Assembly: GCA_958298945.1 (NCBI GenBank)
Contig: OY282605.1
Span: 112,712,267 to 112,776,266 of the forward strand
Reading direction: 5' to 3'
DNA: 64,000 bases
Origin: Atherix ibis
Taxonomy: Eukaryota > Arthropoda > Insecta > Diptera > Athericidae
This document shows positions 1 to 10,790 of this stretch, one piece after another (the stretch's first letter is position 1; each line of letters begins with the position of its first letter). The notes beneath the pieces were generated by a model that saw only the letters and a program-made list of their open reading frames with translations, ran no database searches and was not told where the DNA came from. Both the position numbers and the translations under genes were made by a program.

Positions 1-618
1 TCTATTCTTTAATAAGATCTTCTTTTGAAAGATTTTCAAAGCATCCCTAAGCTTGAGAAATGGCTCGATTTCATTGCGCTTCAGCAGCATATCGCAGATG
101 TTTAGTCGGTCTAACTTGTTTTTCACTCTCAATTTATAAGGTACCCACAAATTGAGTTTCTTTTTACAAAAAATCTAGTCTCTTTCACAAATAATTTTAA
201 ACATTTTGGTGATTAGTATCAAATTTATAAGCTCAATACTCTTGATATTCCGGTATTGATCAATTTTATCGACAATTTTATCACTTCTACCGGTAATTGG
301 CCGACCAGAACGAGCCTCATCTTTGATATCAAAATTTCTAGAACGAAAGCGAGTGAACCATTTGTGTGCTGATGATTTTGGTATAGCACCTTCACCATAA
401 ACACCATACATTTTTTCATAAGCTCACGATTCGTTGCCACCTTTGTTGAAGTGTTAAAATATAGTGAATTTTCTATTTATTCTGGTCCATTTTTGAACTT
501 GAATAACTTTTGATACACAACACCGTTATTTACTTTTAACTCCATCTGTCGGAAAACGCCATGAAATTTTTGCACTAACTAATATAATGAGGGTGGTTCG
601 AAAAGTGCTCGGCCTAAG
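1..618 (-). mobile_element. Decayed mariner, mori (D37D)-like, truncated by window start
   Basis: Reading the minus strand from about 440 down to 1 gives the N-terminal half of a mariner transposase in broken frames. The second helix-turn-helix region reads as YGEGAIPKSSAHKWFTRFR, followed by a GRP linker. After stops, a segment with NLWVPYKLRVKNKLDR and CDMLLKRNEIEPFLK corresponds to the family's WVPHEL region. The catalytic domain would lie to the left of base 1. About 150 bp upstream of the coding remnant, bases 590-618 (GGTGGTTCGAAAAGTGC) have the look of a mariner terminal repeat. Stops and frameshifts make it inactive. The mori-type assignment rests on resemblance of the KRNEI.PFLK stretch to D37D mariners and is moderate. 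Confidence 0.7.
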
Positions 619-1412
619 CTGCTCTCGATGAGAATTTTTATTGATTCTTTCAATTTGTATATTTAACACATAATCATATATTCAGTTAACTTATTTATAT
701 TTAGTAAGCAATTGTATTAAACCTTTTTGTAAAATGTATAAAATTTAATATCCAGTCTTTACTAAATTCTTTGTGAAAGACAGAAATTCATAAAAAATTA
801 CTAATTCATTTTCGATAATAATCGGAATTTAAAAGTTATCGATTAGTCTTATAGATGGCATATGTGAAAGACGTTACAAGTGCAGAACTATACCAAATAG
901 TTTTACATTGGGTGTTAGACAATAGGAGAGTGAAGATATGTTCTTCTTCTGGGGAACAAAAAGTTATCCAAGTACTAATTTCAAAGGCATTCTAATTTGA
1001 GACACTTAGAATGCTAAATACTGAAACATCGGTAATATCCGGCAGAAAGAAAAGCCAAACATTCACCGAAGTAAATTTAAACTTTACATTAATTCGGTAG
1101 GTCTCTGAGGCTGAATTATACCCTACCAAATGCAGACCAAAATTGTAATCGTTACAGTTAATGGAAATATTAAAGGAAACCTTACAATAGAAACTTCCAA
1201 AAATAGCAGTCAGAAAAAAGGAATATGGCTCCCTGTCAAATATCATGTATTAAATAGATATAGCTCCTTCAGTCCATCACTTATTTTAGACGATGGAGCA
1301 AGCTCTTCGCAATTTTTAATTTAAATACTTTGAAGAAGTTAATCATGGAAAAAAATTTGATTGAAATGGACGAATACATATATAAAGTGGTCACAAGAAA
1401 TTCATCCTTATA
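619..1412. other. No recognisable feature
   Basis: AT-rich unique-looking sequence between a mariner terminal repeat and the next mariner's TA target. Short open frames on both strands (for example around 992-1324) show no motif and no codon bias that I can see. Confidence 0.5.
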
Positions 1413-1441
1413 CGTAGGCTACTATATATATTTCTGGCCTA
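1413..1441 (+). repeat. Left terminal inverted repeat of the intact mariner
   Basis: Near-perfect inverse of 2678-2706. It directly follows TA at 1411-1412 and would be the transposase binding site. Confidence 0.92.
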
Positions 1442-1587
1442 GGCAACACTAAGTGTTGCCAGGTGCGATCTGACATTTCCATTGGAAAGTTTGACATTTT
1501 TTAGCATAAACGTACTCAGAACGTTTTGACGTACGACTATCATTTGTGTTGTTTACAGTGACTTGAAAAAATCAATTTGGCAAAAAA

Positions 1588-2640
1588 ATGGAATTAACTC
1601 GTGAACATTTTCGTGCGATCATTTTTCACAACTTTCGACGTGGATTATCACGACAAGAGTGCATCGATGAACTTAAATCTTTGTATGGCTATGAAGCACC
1701 ATCCTATAGCACTGTGAAAAACTGGTACAACGAATTCAATCGTGGCCGACGCTCGCTCAAAGACGAATTCCGTGAAGGTCGTCCAAAAACAGCCGTTGTT
1801 CCAGAAAACATCGATGCCGTACGTGAACTGATAATGCAAGACCGTCATGTGACATACCGTGAGATAGAGGCATGCCTAGGCATTTCTCCCACCAGCATAC
1901 ATTCGATATTGCATGAACACCTGGCCGTAAAAAAGGTTTGTTCTCGTTGGATCCCGCACAATTTGACAATCGCTCAAAAAAAGGCTCGTGTGGATTGGTG
2001 TAAAGAAATGCTGAAAAAATACGATCGCGGTGCTTCAAAAGACGTTTATAAGATCGTCACAGGTGACGAATCATGGATCTATGCGTATGAGCCCGAAACA
2101 AAACAGCAATCGACCGTGTGGGTCTTCCAAGACGAGTCAAATCCAACGAAAGTTGTTCGTGGAAGAAGCACTTCGAAGCAAATGGTCGCTTGTTTCTTTG
2201 GCAAAACTGGTCATGTGGCGACTGTTCCGCTTGTGCAACGTAGGACGGTCAATTCTGAGTGGTACACCACCATTTGTTTGCCTGAAGTCTTCGGAGAAAT
2301 TCGAAAAACGAACAAGAGAAGTCGAATCATTGTGCACCATGACAATGCGAGCTCTCACACATCGGCTCAAACCAGCGCCTTTTTGACCGGACAAAACGTC
2401 GAATTGATGGGTCATCCTCCGTACAGCCCTGACTTGGCACCCAATGACTTCTTTTTATTCCCACACATCAAGAAAAAAATGCGTGGTCAACGATTTTCGT
2501 CGCCAGAAGATGCTGTTGAAGCATTCAAAAACCATGTTTTGGAGGTGTCTCAATCGGAGTGGAAAAAGTGCTTCGAAAATTGGTTTGAGCGCATGCAAAA
2601 GTGTATAAATCTTGATGGAGAATATTTTGAAAAACAATAA
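1588..2640 (+). CDS. Mariner transposase, D,D34D, full length and open
   Basis: The 350-residue product is a cut-and-paste transposase acting in the nucleus on the flanking terminal repeats. The N-terminal half carries two helix-turn-helix motifs (about residues 5-60 and 85-115) joined by a GRP linker at 64-66 that contacts DNA. WIPHNL at 121-126 matches the family's WVPHEL dimer motif. The catalytic triad is visible: D160 in TGDESW, D252 in HHDNASSHTS and D287 in YSPDLAPNDF, with 34 residues between the last two. The length matches the usual 340-360 residues, and the C-terminus ends in the family-typical GEYFE. The start ATG follows an A-rich stretch and gives the expected MELTREHF N-terminus. 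No frameshift or premature stop is seen. Subfamily (vertumnana-like or a neighbour) is uncertain; the mariner call is not. Confidence 0.95.
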   Translation: MELTREHFRAIIFHNFRRGLSRQECIDELKSLYGYEAPSYSTVKNWYNEFNRGRRSLKDEFREGRPKTAVVPENIDAVRELIMQDRHVTYREIEACLGISPTSIHSILHEHLAVKKVCSRWIPHNLTIAQKKARVDWCKEMLKKYDRGASKDVYKIVTGDESWIYAYEPETKQQSTVWVFQDESNPTKVVRGRSTSKQMVACFFGKTGHVATVPLVQRRTVNSEWYTTICLPEVFGEIRKTNKRSRIIVHHDNASSHTSAQTSAFLTGQNVELMGHPPYSPDLAPNDFFLFPHIKKKMRGQRFSSPEDAVEAFKNHVLEVSQSEWKKCFENWFERMQKCINLDGEYFEKQ

Positions 2641-2641
2641 A
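2636..2641 (+). promoter_or_regulatory. Polyadenylation signal overlapping the transposase stop codon
   Basis: AATAAA overlaps the TAA stop of the mariner transposase. Such compact overlap is plausible in a small transposon; use of the site is inferred. Confidence 0.45.
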
Positions 2642-2677
2642 ACCTTTTTCGTTGATAAATATTCGCATTTTCATTAT

Positions 2678-2706
2678 TAGGCCAGAAATATATATAGTAG
2701 CCCACG
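2678..2706 (-). repeat. Right terminal inverted repeat of the intact mariner
   Basis: Inverse of 1413-1441, followed by TA at 2707-2708. Confidence 0.92.
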
Positions 2707-2980
2707 TAATTGTGAAAATATTGATTCTCTATTTTACGTCCGGAATCCAAACCCCTCAACTTAAGGAATATTCACTTCTATTTAAAAGTTAACTTTTTCA
2801 TAAAGAGTTATAGGCAATAAGGACAAAACTATACGTACATCCTTAATGACAGTTTCTCAACCCTAGAAGCTAATTGACTGACGTTCGTCGCAATTTGTTA
2901 AACAACCAAAACTTTAACTTGCATTGGGTTTGCCGATCGTGTTGGCATGAGTGGCCTGATGCCCGATAAAAATGGGACTT

Positions 2981-3802
2981 AACATCATTAACCATGCTTG
3001 GACAGACAGGCTGGACCAATGATTGAAGATTTCTTTCTATAAGTTAGCCAAACTATTGAAAAATTCTGCATAATTAAATTTCTTAAAGCCAGCAAAACCA
3101 GAATTTCTTTTTGAATAGGAAAAAAAATTCTAGAGTTTTTGGACCCAACACAGGTAAAAACTTAAAATCTCCGAATGACCTCATGATCGTGCCACTAAAC
3201 AACGACCTCTACATATATTACCGAAATTTTAGAGTTAGGTCTACTTAAAATTTCCTTCCATCAAAATTTGTCTTACCCAAAAATTATTACAGAAAAATGA
3301 TCGCTTCTTAAAATGAGATCCTCAAAAACATAATAATTTTCCTGCTACTTAACATCATTAACTATGCGTGGACAGACAGACTGGATCAATGATTGAAGAT
3401 TTCTTTCTACAAGTTGGCCAAACGTCCGAAAAACTAGTCTATCCAAAACCCATTGAAAAATTCTGCATAATAAAATTTCTTAAAGCCAGCAAAACCAGAA
3501 TTTCTTTTTGAATAAATAATTCTCAATAATTCCTCTTTCAAACCTTTTTTTTTAAATCTTCTTACACATTGCAATATAATCCATAAAATATCTGCAATCT
3601 CTTGACGCCAACCCAGGTACAAACATAAAGCCACCAAATGTCCTCATGATTGTGCCACTAAACAACGACCTCTACATAAATAACCGAAATTTTAGAGTTA
3701 GAATTTCTTTCCACAAAAAATTATTTACCCAAAAATTATTGACAGAAAATATATTACTTCTTAAAATGAGATCCTCAAAAACATAATAATTTTCCTGCTA
3801 CT
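2981..3802. repeat. Direct tandem duplication of a 370-450 bp unit
   Basis: Unit A (2981-3349) and unit B (3351-3802) both begin AACATCATTAAC and end TTTTCCTGCTACT, and both share long blocks such as GATTGAAGATTTCTTTCTA and GTGCCACTAAACAACGACC. Unit B carries roughly 80 extra bases, including a stretch around 3520-3610. The copies have diverged by many substitutions, so the duplication is old. A minus-strand open stretch in unit B (about 3440-3630) has no recognised relative. Confidence 0.85.
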
Positions 3803-5689
3803 GGATTTGAGCTTCAAAAACTTAAAATTTTGTGTACCATATGATTTAGGCTAAAAACAAAAAAAGATTTTTAACAAATTTTTTGGATTATTACAGATAC
3901 TTTCTGGACCAATTCCGATATAAGAAATTTCTCATCCGTAAATAAATCGAGAAAATTATTATTGAAAAGAAAGTCGGGTGAAAACTTACAAACTGAAAGA
4001 GTACCGATATTACACAATTCGTTTATTACACAATTCGTTTATCGGTACCTATATTATTGTACAATAATACTCAAGTCACTGACTCCAAAATGCCCAGCCA
4101 CTTACGAGGAGCTTATAGAAAAATTCATCTTAACAAGAAAGAAAAAAACTTAATAAAGAAAAGGTCTCAGCAAATCGATTTATTTTTTATGACCTTGTCA
4201 CGTTGTCATAAATTTTCCCGATTATGACATTCAATCGAAGAAAATTGAGTGGTAAAAATGTGATTGATTTAATTGACATTGTCGTATCGAATACCTGACG
4301 GAGATTTAGATAAACATGGAAATATTTATCTAAATTTGTATTTCTTTGTGAAATTAAATGTGGAAAGTCTTTTCAAATACCATTTTACCATTATACTCAT
4401 TCTGTTCAAAATCCACTATTCTCATGGCAATGATATACCAAGAATAATATTTATAGTTATGACCCGAAGTCAGCCATTAATAGAAGGTTTTCCCCGCACC
4501 CCGCAGAGTTTCTGTTTTGGATTGGTTTTGGTTCCATTTAAGAGATAGGGTTGAGCCAAAGACCAGAGACCCTTACCATTGATAATCTCTGTACAAAAAT
4601 TTCTGGAACGCAATAGACACGATTGCATCCATTATTCTCGGTCGCATAATCCACTAAAATATGAGCTGTTACTTCTGTTGCCGCTACTTCTGCTGTTGCC
4701 ACGTCCCAACTTCTGTTGATTTTTGTCCCTATTATTGTTGTTGTCTGTAATGCGACTCTTTCCGATTAGTCTAATTCGCTTATTGAGAGTTTGTGAAGTG
4801 CATTGAAGTATAAAAAAAATGCATTTCGTTTTTAAATATTTTTCCCAAGAATGATTTAAATAAACGCGGAAAAGAAAGGTTAACGCCAAGACACTCGAAT
4901 CTGTGGAATTCACGATAATTGCCAAGTTAAAAACAACAACGATTAGCTTGATAACCTTAAAAGTGCTCCTAAGCAGATGTCCTGTTCGGATATTAGACTA
5001 GGTTCAAACTATTTCTTATAATTTTCTTTTTTTTATTGTAATTTCTTCAACAACTTTAACACCTTTCACAATATTAACAGGCATTCCCCCTTTCGTATCG
5101 GTTGGAAATTTTTAAGATTCAATCAAAGTTTTTTCATCCCTTTTCAAAAAAAAAAAAAACACATTTTAAATAAAAATCGACCATTTAGAATTGTTGAAAG
5201 TGTTTGTATGCACTTGATTTATGCACTTTTTTTCATCCAGTTCAGTGAATCGCAAAAGAAGCGGCAATTAAAAACAAATTCAATAACAAAATTTCAACCC
5301 CTTTTCGGTGTTGGACCCTTTTTTTCTGGTCGATAATAATTCGGTTGATACCACTTAATGATGCATCGCCATATTGCACCAAAGATTTAATCACTATAAA
5401 AAATTCGGAACTATTGATCTTTTTTGATTAATAAATAAGAACGAAAACAATTTTTTTTCGTATTAAAATTATCAAAAAAAAATTCATTGCAAAGACCGAT
5501 CCTGTTTGAAGAAAAATTTTGAAATTTTAAAAATTATTTTGCATTAAAATTTTTTATTTTATTTAAAAATTTTATTTTCACAAATTCTAGAAAAATATTG
5601 AAATTAGTTTAAATAATAATTTGTGAAAGGATTCTCCGAACTATTTTTTAAAAAAAAGTATCCTTTTGGAAGCTACAGCGAATCCTATA
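3803..5689. other. AT-rich DNA without a recognised gene
   Basis: Mostly low-complexity AT-rich sequence. A 16-bp direct repeat occurs at 4009-4024 and 4025-4040, framed by the short inverse pair GTACCGAT/ATCGGTAC. Around 4650-4760 there is a less AT-rich stretch with irregular TTG/CTG triplets. I see no exon with support. Confidence 0.5.
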
Positions 5690-6010
5690 ATCTGGTTATT
5701 TCCACATCCTTAGATTCTACCTCTCTGACTCATATATCCAGGTAGCTAAGAATATAACCTATTTTGATATTTACTCTATCACCATCGGTGTCCCTCAGGG
5801 TTGCTAGCTAAGTCCAATGCTTGGTTCCATTTAATTCCACAATATACCTTGTCACAATAATATCCTAGCCGCACCATATACCGACGATACACCTATTCTT
5901 GCCACTATTTTACGAAAACATATCAGCTCTTTAGGGGTCTGGTTCAAAGGGTGGATAGCAAGGATGAGTGATCAAAAAGGTGCCCATGATACTTTTACAC
6001 TTTGTTAAGA
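5690..6010 (+). mobile_element. Jockey-like LINE reverse-transcriptase remnant
   Basis: The plus strand decodes, with frameshifts, to the core of a non-LTR reverse transcriptase. GVPQGC near 5790 matches the GVPQGS motif, YTDDTPILAT near 5880 matches the catalytic YADDTAIL box, and WFKGW near 5940 followed by DQKGAHDTF matches the Jockey-clade stretch after the palm. In-frame stops show it is dead. Neither the 5' nor the 3' end of the element is recognisable. Confidence 0.75.
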
Positions 6011-6450
6011 ATAAACTTTTGAGAGAACCTTAAATGGCAAGAATAATTCACAAAGAATGAGTATGTGTTACTGCGTATTATTTTTTATTTAGAAAAGAGG
6101 TAACCTGGAACACTTATACGATAATCGAAAGGAGTGAACTTAAAGGATATCACCAATAATTATTACTAGTTGTATGGTGTTGTTAAGTAATAATTAACTC
6201 TCTATTATCAGTTTGGCCTTTTACGGATGTGGGTTCTTAAGTGCTCCACAGATTTAAAATTACCTGTTTAAATATGATATTTTACGTAGCTTTAAAAAGA
6301 AAAATAAAACGAAGTCAAACGGCACGATCTTCTAGGGGAATTGACATCTCTAAATCTCTAAATTACTCGTCCTAAGAGTGGTTTGTCTAATAATGCTAAA
6401 AGTGGTCCGCCTTCTTAAAACCACATATTGTGCAGATTAAAGTTCTTGTA

Positions 6451-7373
6451 CGAGGTCAGTTCAAAAAGTATCACGAATTTTGAATTTCCGCGGGTTACGT
6501 ATATTCGATTTCGATTTTTTGTGGCGTTATGTTGGTACTCATATCTCTCACTTATGCCAATAAGTTCAGCCATTTTGAATGTTCAGTTAATTTTTGACAC
6601 CTGCTTTGCTTGCACGTGTTTTGGCTCGTCTTCGATTTTTGCTCATTCCAAAAAATGGATCACAGAATCTGTATCAAATTTTGTGTGAAAAACAAAATTA
6701 ATTGCGCGGACGCATTCGGAATGTTGACTGTGGCATATGGTGAAGCTACCTTAGACCGAAGCAACGTTTATCGGTGGTACAAAATGTTCTCAGAGGGCTG
6801 AGAAGATGTGAAGGTTTTGCTTACAGTTTTCTTCGATTGGAAGGGCGTGGTGCATCATGAGTTCTTGCCACAGGGTAGAACGATCAATAAGGAATATTAC
6901 CTGCAAGTAATGCGCAAGTTGCGCCAAGAAATCCGCCAGAAACGCCTGAATTTGTAGAAAAACAAAAATTGGCTCTTGCACCATGATAACGCACCTGCTC
7001 ACGCATCGTTGCTTGTGCGCGAATTTTTGGCCAAAAACAAAACACTAATAATGCCGCAGCCACCGTATTCCCCAGATCTGGCCCCTGTGACTTTTTCTTG
7101 TTCCCGAAACTGAAGAGCCCCATGAAATGACGATACTACGCTACGATTAAGGAGATAAAGACGGCATCAAAGGAGGAGCTGAACAAGATAAAAAAAAAAT
7201 TTTTTTGAAGTGCTTCGAGGAGCACTTCAAAAATTCGAGGATTGGAAAAAATGTTGGCACAAGTGTATAATATGTGGTGAGGATTACTTTGAAGGGGACA
7301 AAATAGATATTTATAACTAGATAAATAATTTTTGAAAAAACACAAAATTTGCAATACTTTTTGAACATACTCG
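6451..7373 (+). mobile_element. Internally deleted mariner (923 bp)
   Basis: Terminal repeats begin CGAGGTCAGTTCAAAAAGT at 6451 and end at 7373 with the diverged inverse, flanked by TA at 6449-6450 and 7374-7375. The interior keeps the first helix-turn-helix (6655-6800: INCADAFGMLTVAYGEA, NVYRWYKMFSEG) and then jumps, after a stop, to the catalytic half (VVHHEFLPQGRT, HHDNAPAHASLLV, PPYSPDLAP). The second DNA-binding motif and the first catalytic Asp are missing, so it is a non-autonomous deletion derivative. Further copies of this family are at 12655-13446 and 46626-47185. Confidence 0.9.
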
Positions 7374-7389
7374 TACCTCTTAGTCAGGC

Positions 7390-7640
7390 CAAAAAGAGGC
7401 AGTTATTATACTGACATAGAGCTTAGAACTGACAGTAATTGTCTGTCCTTCTTTATTTTCTAACAGGGGCCGAAATTCACACGAAACAGTTATTTTTCAT
7501 GTATTCAGTTGCGTCTCCACAAAAACTTGTGGGTTTTTAGAGCCACATTTTCTGCAATTTTGCTAATTGTCTTATCCACCAAATAAGAATTGAACCACAT
7601 TGCTGAAAATAATTGTTCGAAAAATCACCAGTTTAAATTT
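7390..7640 (-). mobile_element. DDE transposase remnant (IS630/Tc1-mariner type), repeated family
   Basis: On the minus strand, broken frames give QNCRKCGSKNPQVFVE, then LHPQKITVSCEF, then ENKEGQTITV. These match the order DEAHF..GYVNKQNCRIWGSENPQV...PQKVTVWC...FFEN of an insect DDE transposase family. It abuts the right end of the deleted mariner. Related remnants lie at 13640, 30640, 43090, 55140, 63240 and 63900. Confidence 0.65.
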
Positions 7641-8029
7641 CAAAATGACAGGACTGTACCTTTCGCATCACAAAATGAATAATCCATTAGTCAATTTTAA
7701 AGAAAAATTAACGATCAAATATGATCTATTTTGAATGCTATTTGAAGTAGTTACAAACTGTCAAAACTATCCTTAAATTATCGGTTTTTCCTCCAAATTC
7801 TTTTGCAGACATTATGAAATTCCAAAATTAATAGTTAAATTTATGAAAAACTCAATTTGGAAAAGACTCAAACAAATGTGATCAAATTAATACCATTCCA
7901 TCTCAGAAATGCTGAACAAAATATTATGAAAATTGAAAACTATTTTGAAAAAATTCTTCTTCTTCATATCGATTTATATAAACGAGGACAATAACAACAG
8001 ACATTTGTTTTTATTAAATTCAAAAGAGA
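7641..8029. other. No recognisable feature
   Basis: AT-rich sequence upstream of the minus-strand DDE remnant. It may include that element's noncoding end but carries no motif I can name. Confidence 0.4.
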
Positions 8030-8390
8030 AAACCCCTTTGCATATGTGGTGACTTGAATATTTGTGATTGGAAATCACGCCAACATTTGTAAAAAAAAAA
8101 TTAAATTCTTGTTGCCTTGTGTTAAGGGCGTCTAATTGATCAGAGGTTCCGACGTCAAAACAATCATGTTCTTGGATTTATCAACAAATCCGATTTCATA
8201 AAATTCCATCTAATTTAAGCAAAAAATGGGGGAGTCCAAAATGGATCGTTCTGCAACAATCAAGTGAAGGCTGCACGTACTGGACTAGATCTGATGTTGT
8301 CCTTTTGAATCATGAATTCTTTGAGATGTTTTCATGTTCCCCATCCGCGTTCTATTAATGGCAAATTACGAAGAATTTTCTGATAAATTT
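8030..8390 (+). mobile_element. Possible Jockey endonuclease remnant
   Basis: Plus-strand frames give GDLNICDWKSR near 8050, resembling the GDFNAKH..WGSR endonuclease motif of Jockey-clade LINEs. TYWTRSDVV near 8280 resembles the following PTYWP...PDLLD stretch. The spacing (about 230 bp) is reasonable. The fragment could be the 5' part of the reverse-transcriptase remnant at 9790-10790, separated by later insertions. Weak on its own. Confidence 0.35.
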
Positions 8391-9544
8391 AGTTTTAGTT
8401 TATTATGCATGCAATTGTGAAATCTGGCCATCAATAAATATTATGCTCTCCTCTTTGAGTACATTTTGAATTGTATTTAAGAAAAGTTCCCGACTTTTAT
8501 TAATATTGTGGCATAATTAAAAATAAATAAAAAATGAATTATTTTCAAACTGAAAGTATTTTAAATTGGTTTACAGTCAAATAAATTAGAGTTGTTTGTT
8601 AACTAAATAAAAGAAAAAGTTTTAACGCCTAAAATTGTAAAAGTCAATTTCTGATAATAAATTGTAATTTTTGTTTTTATATACTGTATAAAAAATAGAA
8701 ACATATCATCAGGTATTTTTGTTACTAAGAAATCGTTATTTTATTGATAAAATTTTATAGATTTTTTCTATTATAATATTTTATTGATTTGAATTTTTTT
8801 ATATGGCAGCTTTAGTTTTGATGATTTGTTGGTTGTCGAAAAGTTAAGGCTCGAAATCGTGACGCTAAAAATATTGCACAAGAGTCAGCTCGAGAGCCAG
8901 GTCATTCGGTAAGTACCTGGTTTGTGTGTGTACATTAGCAAAAATAACATTTTTTGTTTTGATAATAAAAACATAAGGTAGTCTGCGTGAGAAATGAAAG
9001 AGGGCCAAACACAATTCCAAACGATTTTACCGCTGACAAAATTTTAATTTTTCTATACTTTAAGAAGTATAGAAAAACTTGTTTAAGCAGTGACAGAACA
9101 CCAGCTCACTTAGATTTTCTCAAAAATTATTATCAGCTATAAAAAGGACAGTCCAAATAATTGGCCAAGAAGTGCCAAGGGTGATTTGGGGTAGACTTGC
9201 TTTTTGAATATTTCCAGCATAATCGGTACCAATAATTACTCATATGCAAAGGGTTTATTAAACCCTTATTGAAAAAGAAACCATTTAATTATTTTGAAAT
9301 TTTTGTTTAAATCAAAACGTGTGTCTTGAAATATTTAAATAAAAAATATTACATTTTTCCTCTGCAAATTAAGAGTTTTTCTTCAATTTATTTTTGTCTT
9401 AAATTTTCCATTAAAAAAGTTTTTATCCAAAAATTTCACGTCCGAAACTTACATTATTAATTCGTGTATGGAATTTTTTTAGTGAAATATTAGCTTTTAT
9501 GTATGATTTTATGTTTAATTTTTAAAATTTCCATTTTAAAAATA
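8391..9544. other. AT-rich DNA; possible short SINE fragment at 8810-8900
   Basis: Low-complexity sequence. Bases 8815-8895 (GGTTGTCGAAAAGTTA ... GACGCTAAAAATATTGCA) resemble the 3' part of the SINE-like copy at 9650-9710, but without the B-box region. Nothing else is recognised. Confidence 0.4.
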
Positions 9545-9712
9545 TTTCGGATAATGCCCGTCGATCTATCGACACTGTTTATTCTGCCGACTAGTATACA
9601 ACAGTCTTCCGTTCGAATCCAGCTAGTGATAGAGCCGGATTGCCTTTTAGTTGTCGAAAATGTTATGAGTTATAGTGGCGCTAATAATTTACATTTTGAA
9701 ATAATATTAAAA
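9545..9712 (+). repeat. SINE-like sequence with tRNA-type B box
   Basis: GTTCGAATCC (about 9612-9621) fits the RNA polymerase III B-box consensus. The sequence continues CAGCTAG ... TATAGTGGCGCTAA. A related copy at 44640-44765 shares CTAGTAT, the B-box region, CAGCTAG and TAG.GCGCTAA in the same order. A tRNA-derived SINE is the simplest reading, but the A box and the 3' tail are unclear. Confidence 0.4.
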
Positions 9713-9789
9713 TAAACAATATTTTAGGAAAATTAAAGAAATTCAAATAATAGAAAACAATATTTTGTACGATATTTAAACGATTTACT

Positions 9790-10790
9790 CCGCAAATTTT
9801 CTATTATCAAAATTATTCCCAAACCAGTAAATTCTCCAAAGTACTACTCATTTTCTATTATCAAAATTATTCCCAAACCAGTAAATTCTTCAAAGTACTA
9901 TACTCTTGAAGAACCTTGAACAACTCATTCTCTAAGATTCAAAAATTATCCCTGATCTTCATTTTGGATTCCCATCAGACCATCCGATAATCAAACAATC
10001 TTAAATTGCGTCATTTCTTCAGCGAAAGCAGCACTGTGCAGTAGTGTTCTTAGGCATATCACACGTCTTTGAATCTGTGTAGCATCTAGGTTAGATTGGG
10101 AAACTTTTAGGTTTCATTTCCTTTATTTAATTTCTTATTTTTAATCAGCATTTACCACACACTCCTCAAAAATTTATAGCATTATAAATGGTGTTCCTCA
10201 AGGGAGTATTCTTAGTCCACTCTTTTACAATATTTGATATTTCAACTAATTCCAAAGCTGTAATAGCTATATCTGCGGATAATACTACTATTCTTGCTTT
10301 CCATTTAAATATCCAAATAATATCTAGTAATTAATAATCTCATATACAAAATCGAGAGGTAGAGAGTGAAAGTAAATGAGCAAAAAAGTGTTCTTTTTAC
10401 CTTTACCCTCTGCTAAAAACTACTTATTCTAAGTATACCTTAATATTAATATCATTTCAATAAGCAATAAGATATGCTACTGGTAGAGGATAAAGGTAAC
10501 ATCAAAAACTACTTAGATTGCTGGTCAGCCGATTAAAAACTAGACAGTTGATTTACAACACAATTTTCAAACCAATCTGCACTTACAGTATAAACCCTGC
10601 AATTCTATTACGCGTTCTAATTCCTCTCAAATTCAATCATTTTTAATCCAAAAATCTCCGAAAAGTTTTTGATTCTACGTTTTTCCCAATATTTGTCATC
10701 GTGACTTAAAATGATCCCTTTGGTCATAACTTATGTGTTGCTCGTTATAAAAAGTTTCGCTATAATAATCTAATCGGCATTTAAAGAAAA
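9790..10790 (+). mobile_element. Jockey-like LINE ORF2 remnant
   Basis: Broken plus-strand frames follow the Jockey reverse-transcriptase order. KIIPKPVNSPKYYS occurs at 9810-9850, ILHFGFPSDHPIIKQS-like sequence near 9960, and AVVFLGISHAF near 10045 (the first catalytic-Asp region, with Asp lost). NGVPQGSILSPLFYNI is near 10190, a degraded ADNTTILAF at about 10277 stands for YADDTAIL, and KVNEQKSVLFTFTL lies near 10370. QLIYNTIFKPICTYSI at 10545-10590 matches the thumb region. Many stops and frameshifts are present. A 54-bp tandem duplication (9797-9900) has copied the IIPKPVN segment. Confidence 0.75.
9797..9900. repeat. 54-bp tandem duplication inside the Jockey remnant
   Basis: The stretch starting TTTTCTATTATCAAAATTAT at 9797 recurs from 9851 with only a few differences. 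The near identity shows that it arose after the host LINE had decayed. Confidence 0.9.

Larger units (their letters stand above)
1413..2706 (+). mobile_element. Apparently complete mariner transposon (1294 bp)
   Basis: The element has matching terminal inverted repeats of about 29 bp at 1413-1441 and 2678-2706, both reading CGTRGGCTACTATATATA inward, with one mismatch seen (A versus G at position 4). It is bounded by TA dinucleotides at 1411-1412 and 2707-2708, the target duplication expected for Tc1/mariner. A single 350-codon transposase gene fills the interior. Length, repeats, TA duplication and an unbroken frame together indicate a recent, possibly autonomous insertion. Activity cannot be inferred from sequence alone. 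Confidence 0.95.

Noticed and set aside
4632..4925. 97-codon minus-strand frame with an Asn-rich stretch
   Set aside because: The Asn run comes from a short triplet repeat; no domain or start context supports a gene.
9050..9230. Possible transposase fragment around NWPRSAK-like translation
   Set aside because: Only one short, weak match and no second motif at the right spacing.
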